The notes beneath the pieces are model-generated. The model saw nothing but the letters and a program-made list of their open reading frames with translations. It did not search any database and was not told where the DNA came from. A DNA stretch of 64,000 nucleotides from contig NZ_AP023086.1 of the NCBI RefSeq assembly GCF_021655555.1, forward strand, positions 3,378,685 to 3,442,684, in the 5' to 3' direction. Source of the DNA: Marinagarivorans cellulosilyticus. GTDB lineage: Bacteria > Pseudomonadota > Gammaproteobacteria > Pseudomonadales > Cellvibrionaceae. Below, piece after piece: positions 1-7,705 of the stretch (positions are counted from its first letter, which is position 1; every line of letters begins with the position of its first letter). Made by a program: the position numbers and the translations under genes.

Positions 1-47
1 ATGGCGTAGCGAAGTGTGGCGCTGTCTTCAACCAGTAGTATTTTCAT
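1..47 (-). CDS. Response regulator, N-terminal fragment (window edge)
   Basis: Read on the minus strand from an ATG at 47-45, the frame gives MKILLVEDSATLRYA and then leaves the window. A hydrophobic strand followed by an acidic E-D pair is the start of a CheY-like receiver domain, where the acidic pair helps bind the Mg ion needed for phosphorylation. Only 15 residues are visible, so any output domain is unknown. The gene is divergent from the acyltransferase at 172, and the roughly 120 bases between them must hold both promoters. A GGAG lies about 13 bases upstream of the ATG, longer than ideal spacing. Confidence 0.7.
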   Translation of the reverse strand, partial: MKILLVEDSATLRYA

Positions 48-171
48 GGGGCAATCATTACTCCGTGTCTACAAAAAGTGTATCACAGGGTGATTTTTGT
101 GCTGAGAGTTTGCCGCTTTAATTACGTGAATCAGATGCCTATCGAGGTGGCTTTTAAGGGCTAATTTCGGT

Positions 172-1368
172 ATGTTTGTCGGCTTTTTTGGACCGACTTA
201 TCCCACCATGTCTGACTTTGACGATATTCGCCCCTACAATGACGACGAAGTGCGCGCTACGCTCTTGCGTTTACTGAATGACAACGAATTTATCGATGCA
301 ATTGTGCGCCTTAAGCGCCCATTGCTTAGCCGATTAATGGCACCTTTGGCCCGCCCTTTGGCCCGCAGTGCTTTACATAAAGAAATTCGCGATGTTGATT
401 CTGTTGAGGGCTTCCAAGCAAAAATAGAAAGCTACTTAGCGAAAAACCTTAATGAGACCACCAGTAAAATTACGGTTTCTGGTTTAGAGGCTCTGGATAA
501 AACAAAGCCCTATTTGTTTATTAGTAACCACCGCGATATTGCGATGGATCCAGCGTTCGTCAATTGGGTGTTGTACCAAAATGGGTTTAAGACCCTGCGC
601 ATTGCGATTGGGGACAACTTGCTAACTAAGCCGTTCGCTAGCGATTTAATGCGCTTAAATAAGTGCTTTATTGTTAACCGAAGTGCGACGTCGCCGCGAG
701 AGAAATTAAAGGCCGCTAAAAAACTGTCGGCGTATATGCATCATTCGCTAACACAGGATAAATCGAACCTTTGGATTGCGCAGCGCGAGGGGCGGGCTAA
801 AGACAGTTTGGATATTACGAACCCTGCCATCATTAGTATGCTGGCATTAAATAAGCCTAAGCAGGAGGCTTTTGGCGACTATATCGCGTCTTTAAATATT
901 GTGCCGGTCAGCATTTCCTATGAATACGACCCATGTGATGAGGCGAAGGCTCGTGAGCTAACAATAGTGGCTGAGCAGGGCGCTTACGAAAAAGCAGAGC
1001 ATGAAGATGTGCAAAGTATTGCGCGCGGCATTACCGGGCAAAAGGGGCGGGTTCATGTGTCTTTCGGTTCGCCATTTACAGCTGAGTTGGAATCTGTTGA
1101 GGCTGTGGCGGCAGCATTGGATCGCCAAATAACCGAGAACTACGTGCTGCAGCCCACTAACTGCATTGCACACACGATTGTGCATGGTTGTGCGCCTAAT
1201 GTTGTAATGGGGGCCGAAGTTAAACTCTATAAAGAGCAAGACCATAAGGCCGCAATGGCAGAGTTTGAAGCGCGATTAAAAGCGTGTCCTACCGCTTGGC
1301 GTGAGCGTTTTTTGAGTATTTACGCAAATCCAGTGGCTGCTAAGTTGGCCCTTCAGCATGCTGAGTAG
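172..1368 (+). CDS. PlsC-like glycerolphosphate acyltransferase family protein
   Basis: Probable membrane-associated acyltransferase of the lysophosphatidate acyltransferase superfamily, expected to transfer an acyl chain to a glycerolipid or related acceptor. The histidine motif appears as SNHRDIAMDP near residues 118-127, a variant of the usual NHxxxxD, and a later REGRAKDS resembles the family EGTRS block. Two starts are possible: ATG 172, with AAGGG about 11 bases upstream, and ATG 208, where the protein would begin MSDFDDIRPY. Neither has an ideal ribosome binding site. The end overlaps the dinG start by 11 bases, so the two are probably translated together. Substrate is not known. Confidence 0.75.
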   Translation: MFVGFFGPTYPTMSDFDDIRPYNDDEVRATLLRLLNDNEFIDAIVRLKRPLLSRLMAPLARPLARSALHKEIRDVDSVEGFQAKIESYLAKNLNETTSKITVSGLEALDKTKPYLFISNHRDIAMDPAFVNWVLYQNGFKTLRIAIGDNLLTKPFASDLMRLNKCFIVNRSATSPREKLKAAKKLSAYMHHSLTQDKSNLWIAQREGRAKDSLDITNPAIISMLALNKPKQEAFGDYIASLNIVPVSISYEYDPCDEAKARELTIVAEQGAYEKAEHEDVQSIARGITGQKGRVHVSFGSPFTAELESVEAVAAALDRQITENYVLQPTNCIAHTIVHGCAPNVVMGAEVKLYKEQDHKAAMAEFEARLKACPTAWRERFLSIYANPVAAKLALQHAE

Positions 1369-3472
1369 CGAACTTAAGCAATGCATCCAGCAAGGCTACT
1401 CTACCTACCTTAAGGCGAAGGGGCATAAGCCGCGCTACGGCCAAAAGTTAATGATTGCTGCTATTGCGCGTACATTGGGCGGCATTAGTAGTGATAACGA
1501 CGGTGAGCGCACGAGTGATGGCCATGTTTGCGTAGTTGAGGCTGGTACTGGTACTGGTAAGACCGTTGCCTACTTGTTGTCGGCAATTCCTGTTGCCCGA
1601 ATGCTCGATAAAAAAGTTGTTATTTCTACGGCAACAATTGCTCTGCAAGAACAAATTATGTTCAAAGACTTGCCTGATGTGCGTAAGCATTCCCAGTTGG
1701 CTTTTGATTACACGCTAGCCAAAGGGCGTGGGCGCTACTTGTGCTTGAGTAAGCTGGATCGCTTATTGGCAAATGATGATGACCCCTACATCCCCCTTTA
1801 TGAGGAGGTTGGCCCTAGCGACTCAGACCTCCCGCTTTATAACTCCATGATTACGCAGCTTTCGAGTAATCAGTGGGATGGCGATCGCGATAGTTGGGAT
1901 GAGGAAATCCCTCAAGAGCAGTGGGCTAGGGTGACGACAGATCACAGGCAGTGTACCGGACGGCGGTGTTCGCATATTCGCAATTGTGCCTTCTTTAAAG
2001 CCAGAGAAAGCCTTGATGAGGCCCATGTGATAGTCGCTAACCATGATTTGGTATTGGCTGATTTGGCTCTGGGTGGCGGTGCCATTTTACCGAAGCCAAG
2101 CGATACCATTTATATCTTCGACGAAGGGCACCATCTGCCAGATAAGGCCTTGAGCCACTTTGCGGCGCATGCGCGCGTTATGGCGACAAGCCGTTGGTTG
2201 GGGCAAACAGAAGGCCAGTGGTCGAGCTTTATGGAACCGTTTGCTAGCGCTATCGGCGTGGTTGGTCGCGCTCAGGGCATGGAAAAGCACCTAAAAGATG
2301 CGCGTCAGTGTGTGGACATGCTGCCCCCGCTACTTAAATCGTTAATACCGTTGATGGATGCTAACCAGCCTACTGTGCGCTACCGTTTTGATTCTGGCGA
2401 GGTTCCGGCGGATATCGGTGAGGTGTGCGCTGCAGGTGAAGAGGTGTTTACACAGCTTGCGCAGGCATTTGAAAAGCTAACAGACGAGCTGAGCCGTTTG
2501 TTGGAAGACGAGCATAGCTCTGTCGATAAACAAAGTTGCGAAGCTGCGTTTGGTGTTGTGGGTAGTTGGTGGACGCGGGCAGAGGCTGCGCAAGACCTTT
2601 TTAAGAGTTTCGCCCATAGTGCCGCGAATCCGCGTTGGCCAATGGCGCGCTGGGTAACGTTGATCGAGCAGGGTGAAACAGTTGATTTTGAGTTGGTCTC
2701 TAGCCCAGTTCTGGCTTCGCATACACTTTCTACCCATTTGTGGGAGCCAGCTTATGCGGCTATAGCAACATCGGCCACATTGACGGCGCTCGGTACATTT
2801 GACCGATTTTCTATGCGTGCCGGCGTCCCGAAAGATGCAACTTTTGAGGTGGTGCCAAGCCCTTTTGACTTCGATAAAAATGCTGTGTTGCGCGTGCCTG
2901 CGCGCGCAGTCGAGGCGCAAAATGCTGAGGCACATACGCAAAGCGTCATTGAGTTGCTGCCGGATATTATCGACCCTGATATGGGGTCGTTGGTGTTATT
3001 TGCGTCGCGTCGACAAATGTTGCAAGTCTTCGAGGCACTGCCGTCTTCATGGCAAGACCGCGTGCTCATGCAGGGGGCAGCATCCAAGCAAGCGCTATTA
3101 AGTGATCATCGCAAGGCTGTTGATGCAAAAAAGGGCAGCATTTTATTTGGCTTGGCAAGTTTTGCAGAGGGTGTCGACTTGCCTGGTAATTACTGTGCGC
3201 ATGTCGTTATTGCTAAGATTCCTTTTGCTGTGCCTGATGACCCTATCGAGGCGGCGATGGCCGAATGGATTGGGCAGCAGGGGGGGAATGCTTTTATGCA
3301 AATGAGCGTGCCCGACGCAGCTGTTAAATTGGTGCAAGCCTGCGGCCGGTTGCTGCGTACCGAAACCGATAACGGCGTGATTACCATCTTAGATAAGCGC
3401 CTTTTAACCAAGCGTTACGGGCAGGCAATATTAGATGCTTTGCCGCCTTTTCGACGTGAATTAAATTGCTAG
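1358..3472 (+). CDS. dinG: ATP-dependent DNA helicase DinG
   Basis: Superfamily 2 iron-sulfur helicase of the XPD/DinG group, unwinding DNA 5'-3' and resolving R-loops and damage intermediates. Walker A GTGTGKT lies near residues 63-69 and the DEGH Walker B box near 255. Four cysteines (about 129, 199, 204 and 210, in YLCLS and CTGRRCSHIRNC) are placed as in the DinG [4Fe-4S] domain. The C-terminal helicase motif ACGRLLRTETDNG is present. At 704 residues it is of usual length. It overlaps the acyltransferase upstream and is followed 7 bases later by yqcC, so it sits inside an operon. No LexA-like box is evident upstream. Confidence 0.93.
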   Translation: MLSSELKQCIQQGYSTYLKAKGHKPRYGQKLMIAAIARTLGGISSDNDGERTSDGHVCVVEAGTGTGKTVAYLLSAIPVARMLDKKVVISTATIALQEQIMFKDLPDVRKHSQLAFDYTLAKGRGRYLCLSKLDRLLANDDDPYIPLYEEVGPSDSDLPLYNSMITQLSSNQWDGDRDSWDEEIPQEQWARVTTDHRQCTGRRCSHIRNCAFFKARESLDEAHVIVANHDLVLADLALGGGAILPKPSDTIYIFDEGHHLPDKALSHFAAHARVMATSRWLGQTEGQWSSFMEPFASAIGVVGRAQGMEKHLKDARQCVDMLPPLLKSLIPLMDANQPTVRYRFDSGEVPADIGEVCAAGEEVFTQLAQAFEKLTDELSRLLEDEHSSVDKQSCEAAFGVVGSWWTRAEAAQDLFKSFAHSAANPRWPMARWVTLIEQGETVDFELVSSPVLASHTLSTHLWEPAYAAIATSATLTALGTFDRFSMRAGVPKDATFEVVPSPFDFDKNAVLRVPARAVEAQNAEAHTQSVIELLPDIIDPDMGSLVLFASRRQMLQVFEALPSSWQDRVLMQGAASKQALLSDHRKAVDAKKGSILFGLASFAEGVDLPGNYCAHVVIAKIPFAVPDDPIEAAMAEWIGQQGGNAFMQMSVPDAAVKLVQACGRLLRTETDNGVITILDKRLLTKRYGQAILDALPPFRRELNC

Positions 3473-3479
3473 TCGCGCT

Positions 3480-3806
3480 ATGGCTGTAACTAATTTGTTG
3501 TTGGTGTGCCTTGCGGAGCTAGAGGAAGCGTTGTGCAATGGTGGGCTTTGGAGCCCTTGTTCGCCCGCCCCTAGCGCTTTGCAAAGTAGCTTGCCATTTT
3601 GCGTGGATGCGCTAACGCTGGAGCAGTGGCTGCAATTTGTTTTTTTGCCGCAGGTGCGATCCCTGCTTGCATCCGGTGTGGCCCTGCCGTCTGAGAGTTC
3701 TATTGCGCCAATGGCGGAGCAAGCCTTTGCAGCTTACCCAAATCCCCTTTCTGATGTGGTGCGCATCTTAACTTCAATCGATGAATTACTCAGAAATAAC
3801 TATTAA
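3480..3806 (+). CDS. yqcC: YqcC family protein (DUF446)
   Basis: Small cytoplasmic protein of the YqcC/DUF446 family. The recognisable features are an N-terminal helix with LAELEEAL, then a W residue, the block LPFCVDALTLEQWLQFVFLPQ, and a C-terminal aspartate- and leucine-rich helix. In enterobacteria the family lies next to the tRNA pseudouridine synthase TruC, but its function is not established. Here it follows dinG by 7 bases and precedes ndpA by 20 bases, so it is probably co-transcribed with both. Its 108 residues match the family. Confidence 0.85.
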   Translation: MAVTNLLLVCLAELEEALCNGGLWSPCSPAPSALQSSLPFCVDALTLEQWLQFVFLPQVRSLLASGVALPSESSIAPMAEQAFAAYPNPLSDVVRILTSIDELLRNNY

Positions 3807-3826
3807 TACACTGAAGGAGTGTCTTT

Positions 3827-4825
3827 GTGGCTTTTAAGTCCATTATTGCGCATCGGTTATACCGTGCATCACCGTCGGCGCCGATAACTAAAACACTATG
3901 CAGCGAGGTTTGGCCTTTAACGGGCAAAACGGAGGACTGCGCGCGCGCCTTAAAGCATGCGTGGCTAAAGCGCGGTGGCAAGGTGTACGGTCGTTTTCAT
4001 GATGCGGCTGGCGAGAACCCCTTGCCGGCCTGGCTTGAGGGTTGGCAAGGCGAGGCTTTTAGCTTCTTAAAGTTTTCTACGCAATGGCTTCAGCATGCTG
4101 AGGTATTGCTCGGGCAAACAGAGGAAGTCTTGGATGCCTACTGTTTTTTTGCGCACGAGGCTTTAGAGGCCGGTGAGGTATGCTGGTTGTTTTTGGCGGC
4201 TCATGAGGCAGCGTTTGCAGTCAATGGCGATATGGCGCTTGATGATACGCATTACCTGGATACCTCGCATATTCTAATGGCGGCGAAAATTAATCTTTCG
4301 GAGTGGCAAAGTGGCGAAAGCAATAAGTACCTTACTTTTGTTCGCGCTCCAGGTGAAAAAGAGCTCAGCGAGTGGTTTGAGAAGGTGGTCGGTTTTACCG
4401 ATAAGTTGGATACGGCTAAGCAAACCGAGCAGCTGCTGGCAGTTGTCGAGGATTATACGCGCAAGCTGCCCGATGAGGTCGCTGAGCAAACACGTGAAAA
4501 AGTTGTGGAATATTGTTTAGAGCAAAGTAAGGCTGGGGAGTCGGTGACGATTGATGCGTTATCGCAGAATGTGACACCCGATAGTGCGGAAGACTTTAAA
4601 GCCTTTGCAATGACGCATGATGCGAAGCCGCCATCAGACTTAGTCCCGCATGCTGGTCAGCTAAGGCAGTATGTGCGTATAAGTGGCCGCAATGAGCAGA
4701 TGAGTATGAGCTTTTCTTCGGGCTGCTTGGGTGAGGCGGTGGTATATGATGCTGAGAGCGATAGCTTGACCATTAAAAATATTCCGGCGGCGCTTAAGTC
4801 GCGCTTACTTAAACATATGAAATAA
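3827..4825 (+). CDS. ndpA: Nucleoid-associated protein NdpA (YejK family)
   Basis: Nucleoid-associated protein of the NdpA/YejK family, a spermidine-nucleoid fraction protein that binds DNA. The whole 332-residue length fits the family, including the HILMAAKINLSEWQ-like central strand and the KYLTFVR block. The start is a GTG at 3827, chosen because AAGGAG lies at 3814-3819, eight bases before it. It closes the acyltransferase-dinG-yqcC cluster and is followed by a long inverted repeat at 4844-4888. The precise role is not clear even for the family. Confidence 0.85.
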   Translation: MAFKSIIAHRLYRASPSAPITKTLCSEVWPLTGKTEDCARALKHAWLKRGGKVYGRFHDAAGENPLPAWLEGWQGEAFSFLKFSTQWLQHAEVLLGQTEEVLDAYCFFAHEALEAGEVCWLFLAAHEAAFAVNGDMALDDTHYLDTSHILMAAKINLSEWQSGESNKYLTFVRAPGEKELSEWFEKVVGFTDKLDTAKQTEQLLAVVEDYTRKLPDEVAEQTREKVVEYCLEQSKAGESVTIDALSQNVTPDSAEDFKAFAMTHDAKPPSDLVPHAGQLRQYVRISGRNEQMSMSFSSGCLGEAVVYDAESDSLTIKNIPAALKSRLLKHMK

Positions 4826-4843
4826 GCCTTAGCCGCTGGTCGC

Positions 4844-4888
4844 CAATTAACACCGCTGTGCGCTAGGTAACAGCGGCGGTGTTAATTG
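4844..4888 (+). terminator. Long hairpin after ndpA, possible terminator
   Basis: The arms CAATTAACACCGCTGT (4844-4859) and ACAGCGGCGGTGTTAATTG (4870-4888) pair over 16 bases, apart from a 3-base bulge in the right arm. The loop is GCGCTAGGTA. No T-run follows, so a Rho-independent terminator is possible but not proved; an operator or an RNA stability element are alternatives. Confidence 0.45.
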
Positions 4889-4940
4889 TGTGGTTATATG
4901 CAGTTAACTGTGTTCCCCCTTTTTTTGTTAACGATTTTAT

Positions 4941-5405
4941 ATGTTTCATAAAACATTACATTCATTTTGCGCCATAGCATTGCTTGCTGCTATCTATTCT
5001 CCAGCAGCTTGGGCCGAGTGGCTGACGCTTTTTGAGCCTCAGCAAACAGGTGTTAATGAAGTGGTTGCTGGTGACGGCCGCGATGCATTCAGTGCGTTTG
5101 GCTGTGTGGAGTGCCATAGTGGCATATCTGATCAGCGCTATCGTTCAGGCTTTCGCGTATTAGAGGGGGAGGTTGTTGAGCAGAGCATAGAGGCAAAAAT
5201 GGCTGCACCTTATTCGCCGGTCATGCCGTCTGCACAAAAACTGCGTTTGGGGAGTAGGGAGTATTGGCCTTCAGATGAGAATAGTGCTGTTTTCCTAAGG
5301 CGGGTACACAAAGGCGTGCTTGGTGTTCAGCCGAGCCTAACCTTGCTTAATCGCGCTTCGCAGGAGGAGCAAGACGCAGTTTTGGATTATGTCCTGATGT
5401 TTTAG
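4941..5405 (+). CDS. Small secreted monohaem c-type cytochrome-like protein
   Basis: A 154-residue exported protein with a clear signal peptide (hydrophobic AIALLAAIYSPAAWA, cleavage expected after about residue 25). A single CVECH haem-attachment motif lies near residues 55-59. The rest resembles a class I cytochrome c: a methionine-rich stretch (MAAPYSPVMPS) could give the second haem ligand, and a C-terminal helix contains QEEQDAVLDYVLMF. Likely a periplasmic electron carrier, but partner and pathway are unknown. It is a single gene between the ndpA hairpin and a bidirectional terminator. Confidence 0.75.
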   Translation: MFHKTLHSFCAIALLAAIYSPAAWAEWLTLFEPQQTGVNEVVAGDGRDAFSAFGCVECHSGISDQRYRSGFRVLEGEVVEQSIEAKMAAPYSPVMPSAQKLRLGSREYWPSDENSAVFLRRVHKGVLGVQPSLTLLNRASQEEQDAVLDYVLMF

Positions 5406-5422
5406 TTTTCGTGTTTTTGCTA

Positions 5423-5457
5423 AAAAGGCTTTGAGGTGTTCCTCAAAGCCTTTTTTG
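5423..5457. terminator. Bidirectional Rho-independent terminator
   Basis: Stem AAAGGCTTTGAGG / CCTCAAAGCCTTT with a TGTT loop, followed by a T-run on the plus strand and preceded by an A-run that serves the minus strand. It separates the convergent cytochrome gene and the gene at 5461-5958. Confidence 0.92.
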
Positions 5458-5460
5458 TTT

Positions 5461-5958
5461 TTAAAGGTAGCCTTCTTTAAAAACGCCCACCGCATGGAAT
5501 TGTTTGTAATCTTGCACGGCTTGAGCGTACCAAGTGTGTGAAGTGCTTTCGGCGGTTCGCTGAAGACTCATCTCCCTTTGTAAATTCTCGGGGGTGGTGT
5601 CACGCCAAAAATAGATGCCGAGCTTTGGGTAGATGTAAGACATGCCAAGCTGAGGGTCTTCGTGGTCGTAATTGCCCCGCAGGCTCATGCGCATTACGGT
5701 TTTATGTGCCTGTTGCTTTAGTGGGTTAAAACCGAAAAGTCGAGGCTCTAGCGTTGTAATAATAGGGTCTTTGTTGATGCAGATGGCAACGGCTTTTTCG
5801 TGTTGAAAGTCGACTACCAATTTACCTTGGCAGTATATGTCCCGCTGCTGGGTGTGGCGTTTTTGTGGGCTGAGTGATTGCATAGCTTGCGAGACATCTG
5901 TTCTCGACATGCCGAGCATCACGGGTCCAATGCCGCGATTAGGGGTGATTTCTAGCAT
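5461..5958 (-). CDS. Uncharacterised protein, 165 aa
   Basis: I do not recognise the family with certainty. The protein has no signal peptide or membrane segment. It opens with NRGIGPVMLGMSRTDV, a pattern (G-I-G-P-x-x-L-G-M-x-x-x-x-V) shared by several uncharacterised soluble bacterial proteins. The middle is strand-rich (IYCQGKLVVDF, HEKAVAICINKDP), and the YPKLGIYFWRD segment looks like a conserved strand. It stands alone, convergent with the cytochrome gene and divergent from the rpsF operon. It is probably a real gene, since the reading frame is intact, begins with ATG and ends at a terminator. Confidence 0.6.
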   Translation of the reverse strand: MLEITPNRGIGPVMLGMSRTDVSQAMQSLSPQKRHTQQRDIYCQGKLVVDFQHEKAVAICINKDPIITTLEPRLFGFNPLKQQAHKTVMRMSLRGNYDHEDPQLGMSYIYPKLGIYFWRDTTPENLQREMSLQRTAESTSHTWYAQAVQDYKQFHAVGVFKEGYL

Positions 5959-6427
5959 AATCTTGCAACGTAAGCTTTTGACTTACGGTTCCGGGTTGTG
6001 AATTTTAAAACCTTGTTCGTTTCTTTCTATTATGGTTGACCCGCCTTGGGTCTGTGGCGCTATTGGTATCTCTACTCGGCCCGCTTATAAGTGCGAGCTC
6101 GAATAGGGTGCTTTATAGGGCGGCGCCATCATTTGTATCCTTGCGCCGCAATCATAGTCAAATAAAAAACGCTAGGCACGACATTTTTTGTCATTGTTTG
6201 CGTTGCTGTGACATTTTTGGTTTTTTGTGGTTGTTTTCTATGCGCACTTGGTCTTTCGATGGATGCATAGCGGCGCGCTTGGTAGGCTTTGGCGCAAAAG
6301 TTCCCAGAGTGATTGCATGTTGTAATGAATGCCCATATAATCCGCGCCCCGATTCCACGGCCTTTGGGTTGTGGTTCTCCTTGCCTCACTGCATATTGCG
6401 GGAGGCTTAACCCGTAAGGAGCTTACA
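5959..6427 (+). promoter_or_regulatory. Promoter and leader region of the rpsF operon
   Basis: This 469-base gap holds no convincing gene; frames that can be read in it lack family features and a good start. It contains a likely sigma-70 promoter, TTGCAT at 6313-6318 and a perfect TATAAT at 6336-6341 with 17 bases between. The leader then forms a hairpin at 6355-6374 (CCACGGCC TTTG GGTTGTGG, two G-U pairs), followed by AAGGAG at 6416-6421 before the rpsF ATG. Proteobacterial rpsF leaders often carry an S6:S18 binding structure for autoregulation, and the hairpin is a candidate, though I cannot match the known motif base by base. Confidence 0.6.
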
Positions 6428-6883
6428 ATGCGTCATTACGAAATCGTGTTCCTGGTCCACCCTGATCAGTCTGAGCAGGTGCCTGGCATGGTTGAGCGCT
6501 ATACAGCGTCTATAACCGGTGCTGGTGGTACTGTTCACCGCTTCGAAGACTGGGGTCGCCGCCAGTTAGCTTACTCAATTAACAAAATTCACAAAGCACA
6601 CTACATTCTTTTGAATGTTGAATGTTCTGGTGATGTGTTGGAAGAGTTAACCACCACTTTCCGCTATAACGATGCCGTTCTTCGTAGCATGGTTGTCCGT
6701 ATGGACGATGCCGTGACTGAAGAGTCGCCCATCATGAAAGCTGAAAATGAAAATCGCGAGCGCAAGCAGCGTGCAGAGCGTCGTCAAGAAGAAGCCGCTA
6801 CTCGCACTGAAGATGAACCCCAAGCTGAAGACACTGGTGCAGATGACAGTGACGATATAGCTGAAGAAACTGAGGAGAATTAA
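6428..6883 (+). CDS. rpsF: 30S ribosomal protein S6
   Basis: Small-subunit protein S6, which forms a heterodimer with S18 on the central domain of 16S rRNA. The start is ATG 6428 (MRHYEIVFLVHPDQS), preceded by AAGGAG; a longer reading from 6371 adds residues not found in S6. The family strand FRYNDAVLRSMVVR is present. The tail, from about residue 105, is rich in E, D and R and ends DDIAEETEEN, an acidic extension typical of many gammaproteobacterial S6 proteins that can be modified by RimK-type glutamate addition. It is followed after two bases by rpsR. Confidence 0.97.
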   Translation: MRHYEIVFLVHPDQSEQVPGMVERYTASITGAGGTVHRFEDWGRRQLAYSINKIHKAHYILLNVECSGDVLEELTTTFRYNDAVLRSMVVRMDDAVTEESPIMKAENENRERKQRAERRQEEAATRTEDEPQAEDTGADDSDDIAEETEEN

Positions 6884-6885
6884 TC

Positions 6886-7113
6886 ATGGCTCGTTTTTTC
6901 CGTCGTCGTAAATTCTGTCGTTTCACTGCTGAAGGTGTTGCACAAATCGATTATAAAGATTTGGAAACACTTAAAGCTTATGTTACTGAAACTGGCAAGA
7001 TCGTTCCTAGCCGTATCACAGGTACTAAAGCAAAATACCAGCGCCAATTGGCGACTGCTGTTAAGCGTGCACGTTACGTTGCTTTATTGCCATATACTGA
7101 CAGCCACGAGTAA
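6886..7113 (+). CDS. rpsR: 30S ribosomal protein S18
   Basis: Small-subunit protein S18, 75 residues, the normal length. The sequence opens MARFFRRRKFCRFTAE and contains the family block ITGTKAKYQRQLATAVKRARY. It binds 16S rRNA with S6. The gene lies 2 bases after rpsF and 11 before rplI, the usual rpsF-rpsR-rplI order, so it is almost certainly co-transcribed and probably translationally coupled to rpsF. Confidence 0.98.
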   Translation: MARFFRRRKFCRFTAEGVAQIDYKDLETLKAYVTETGKIVPSRITGTKAKYQRQLATAVKRARYVALLPYTDSHE

Positions 7114-7124
7114 GGGGTAGCCAG

Positions 7125-7571
7125 ATGGAAGTTATATTGCTTGAAAAAGTTGGCCGTCTCGGTACGGTTGGCGATAAAGTTACTGTTAAATCAGGCTTTG
7201 GTCGTAACTACCTTTTGCCGCAAGGCAAGGCGATTACGGCTACTGCGACTAACATCGCTGAATTCGAAGCCCGCCGCAACGAGCTTGAAGCTGCTGCCAA
7301 CGACAAATTGGTATCTTCTAAAGCGCGTGCAGAACAACTTGCAGAGCTTGTCGTTACTATTAAAGCGAATGCCGGTGACGAAGGTAAGTTATTTGGTTCT
7401 ATTGGCGCGCGCGATATTGCCAATGCAATCAGTGCTGCTGGCGTTAAAGTCGCTAAAGCTGAAGTTAAGTTGCCAGAAGGTACTTTACGTGAAGTGGGCG
7501 AGTATGACGTTAATGTGCAGCTGCACGTTGATGTTATCCAAGCTGTTAAGTTGGTAGTAGAGGCCGAATAA
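7125..7571 (+). CDS. rplI: 50S ribosomal protein L9
   Basis: Large-subunit protein L9, 148 residues. The N-terminal 23S-binding domain is clear (MEVILLEKVGRLG, then GFGRNYLLPQGKA), followed by a long central helix and a C-terminal domain with GKLFGSIGARDI. It reaches from the ribosome surface toward the neighbouring ribosome and supports frame maintenance. It ends the ribosomal operon and is followed by a strong terminator at 7600-7637. Confidence 0.98.
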   Translation: MEVILLEKVGRLGTVGDKVTVKSGFGRNYLLPQGKAITATATNIAEFEARRNELEAAANDKLVSSKARAEQLAELVVTIKANAGDEGKLFGSIGARDIANAISAAGVKVAKAEVKLPEGTLREVGEYDVNVQLHVDVIQAVKLVVEAE

Positions 7572-7599
7572 GCCTTAATTACTCGCTTTAGCTTTACAG

Positions 7600-7637
7600 A
7601 AAGGCATGGGTGGAGATAATCCGCTCGTGCCTTTTTT
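7600..7637 (+). terminator. Rho-independent terminator after rplI
   Basis: The left arm AAAGGCATGGGTGG (from 7600) pairs with CCGCTCGTGCCTTT through Watson-Crick and a few G-U pairs, closing an AGATAAT loop. A T-run follows from 7632. It separates the ribosomal operon from dnaB. Confidence 0.88.
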
Positions 7638-7705
7638 ATATCTGTCGTTTTTTTGCGTATGATGCACGCACGTCTAACTCCTGTTGTTACCTAGAAAGAT
7701 TCATT

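Noticed and set aside
3827..4825. A later start inside ndpA
   Set aside because: The GTG at 3827 has a strong AAGGAG and the protein matches the family from its first residues.
6036..6410. Open frames on both strands in the rpsF upstream region
   Set aside because: They lack ribosome sites, family motifs and normal composition, and overlap the rpsF promoter and leader.
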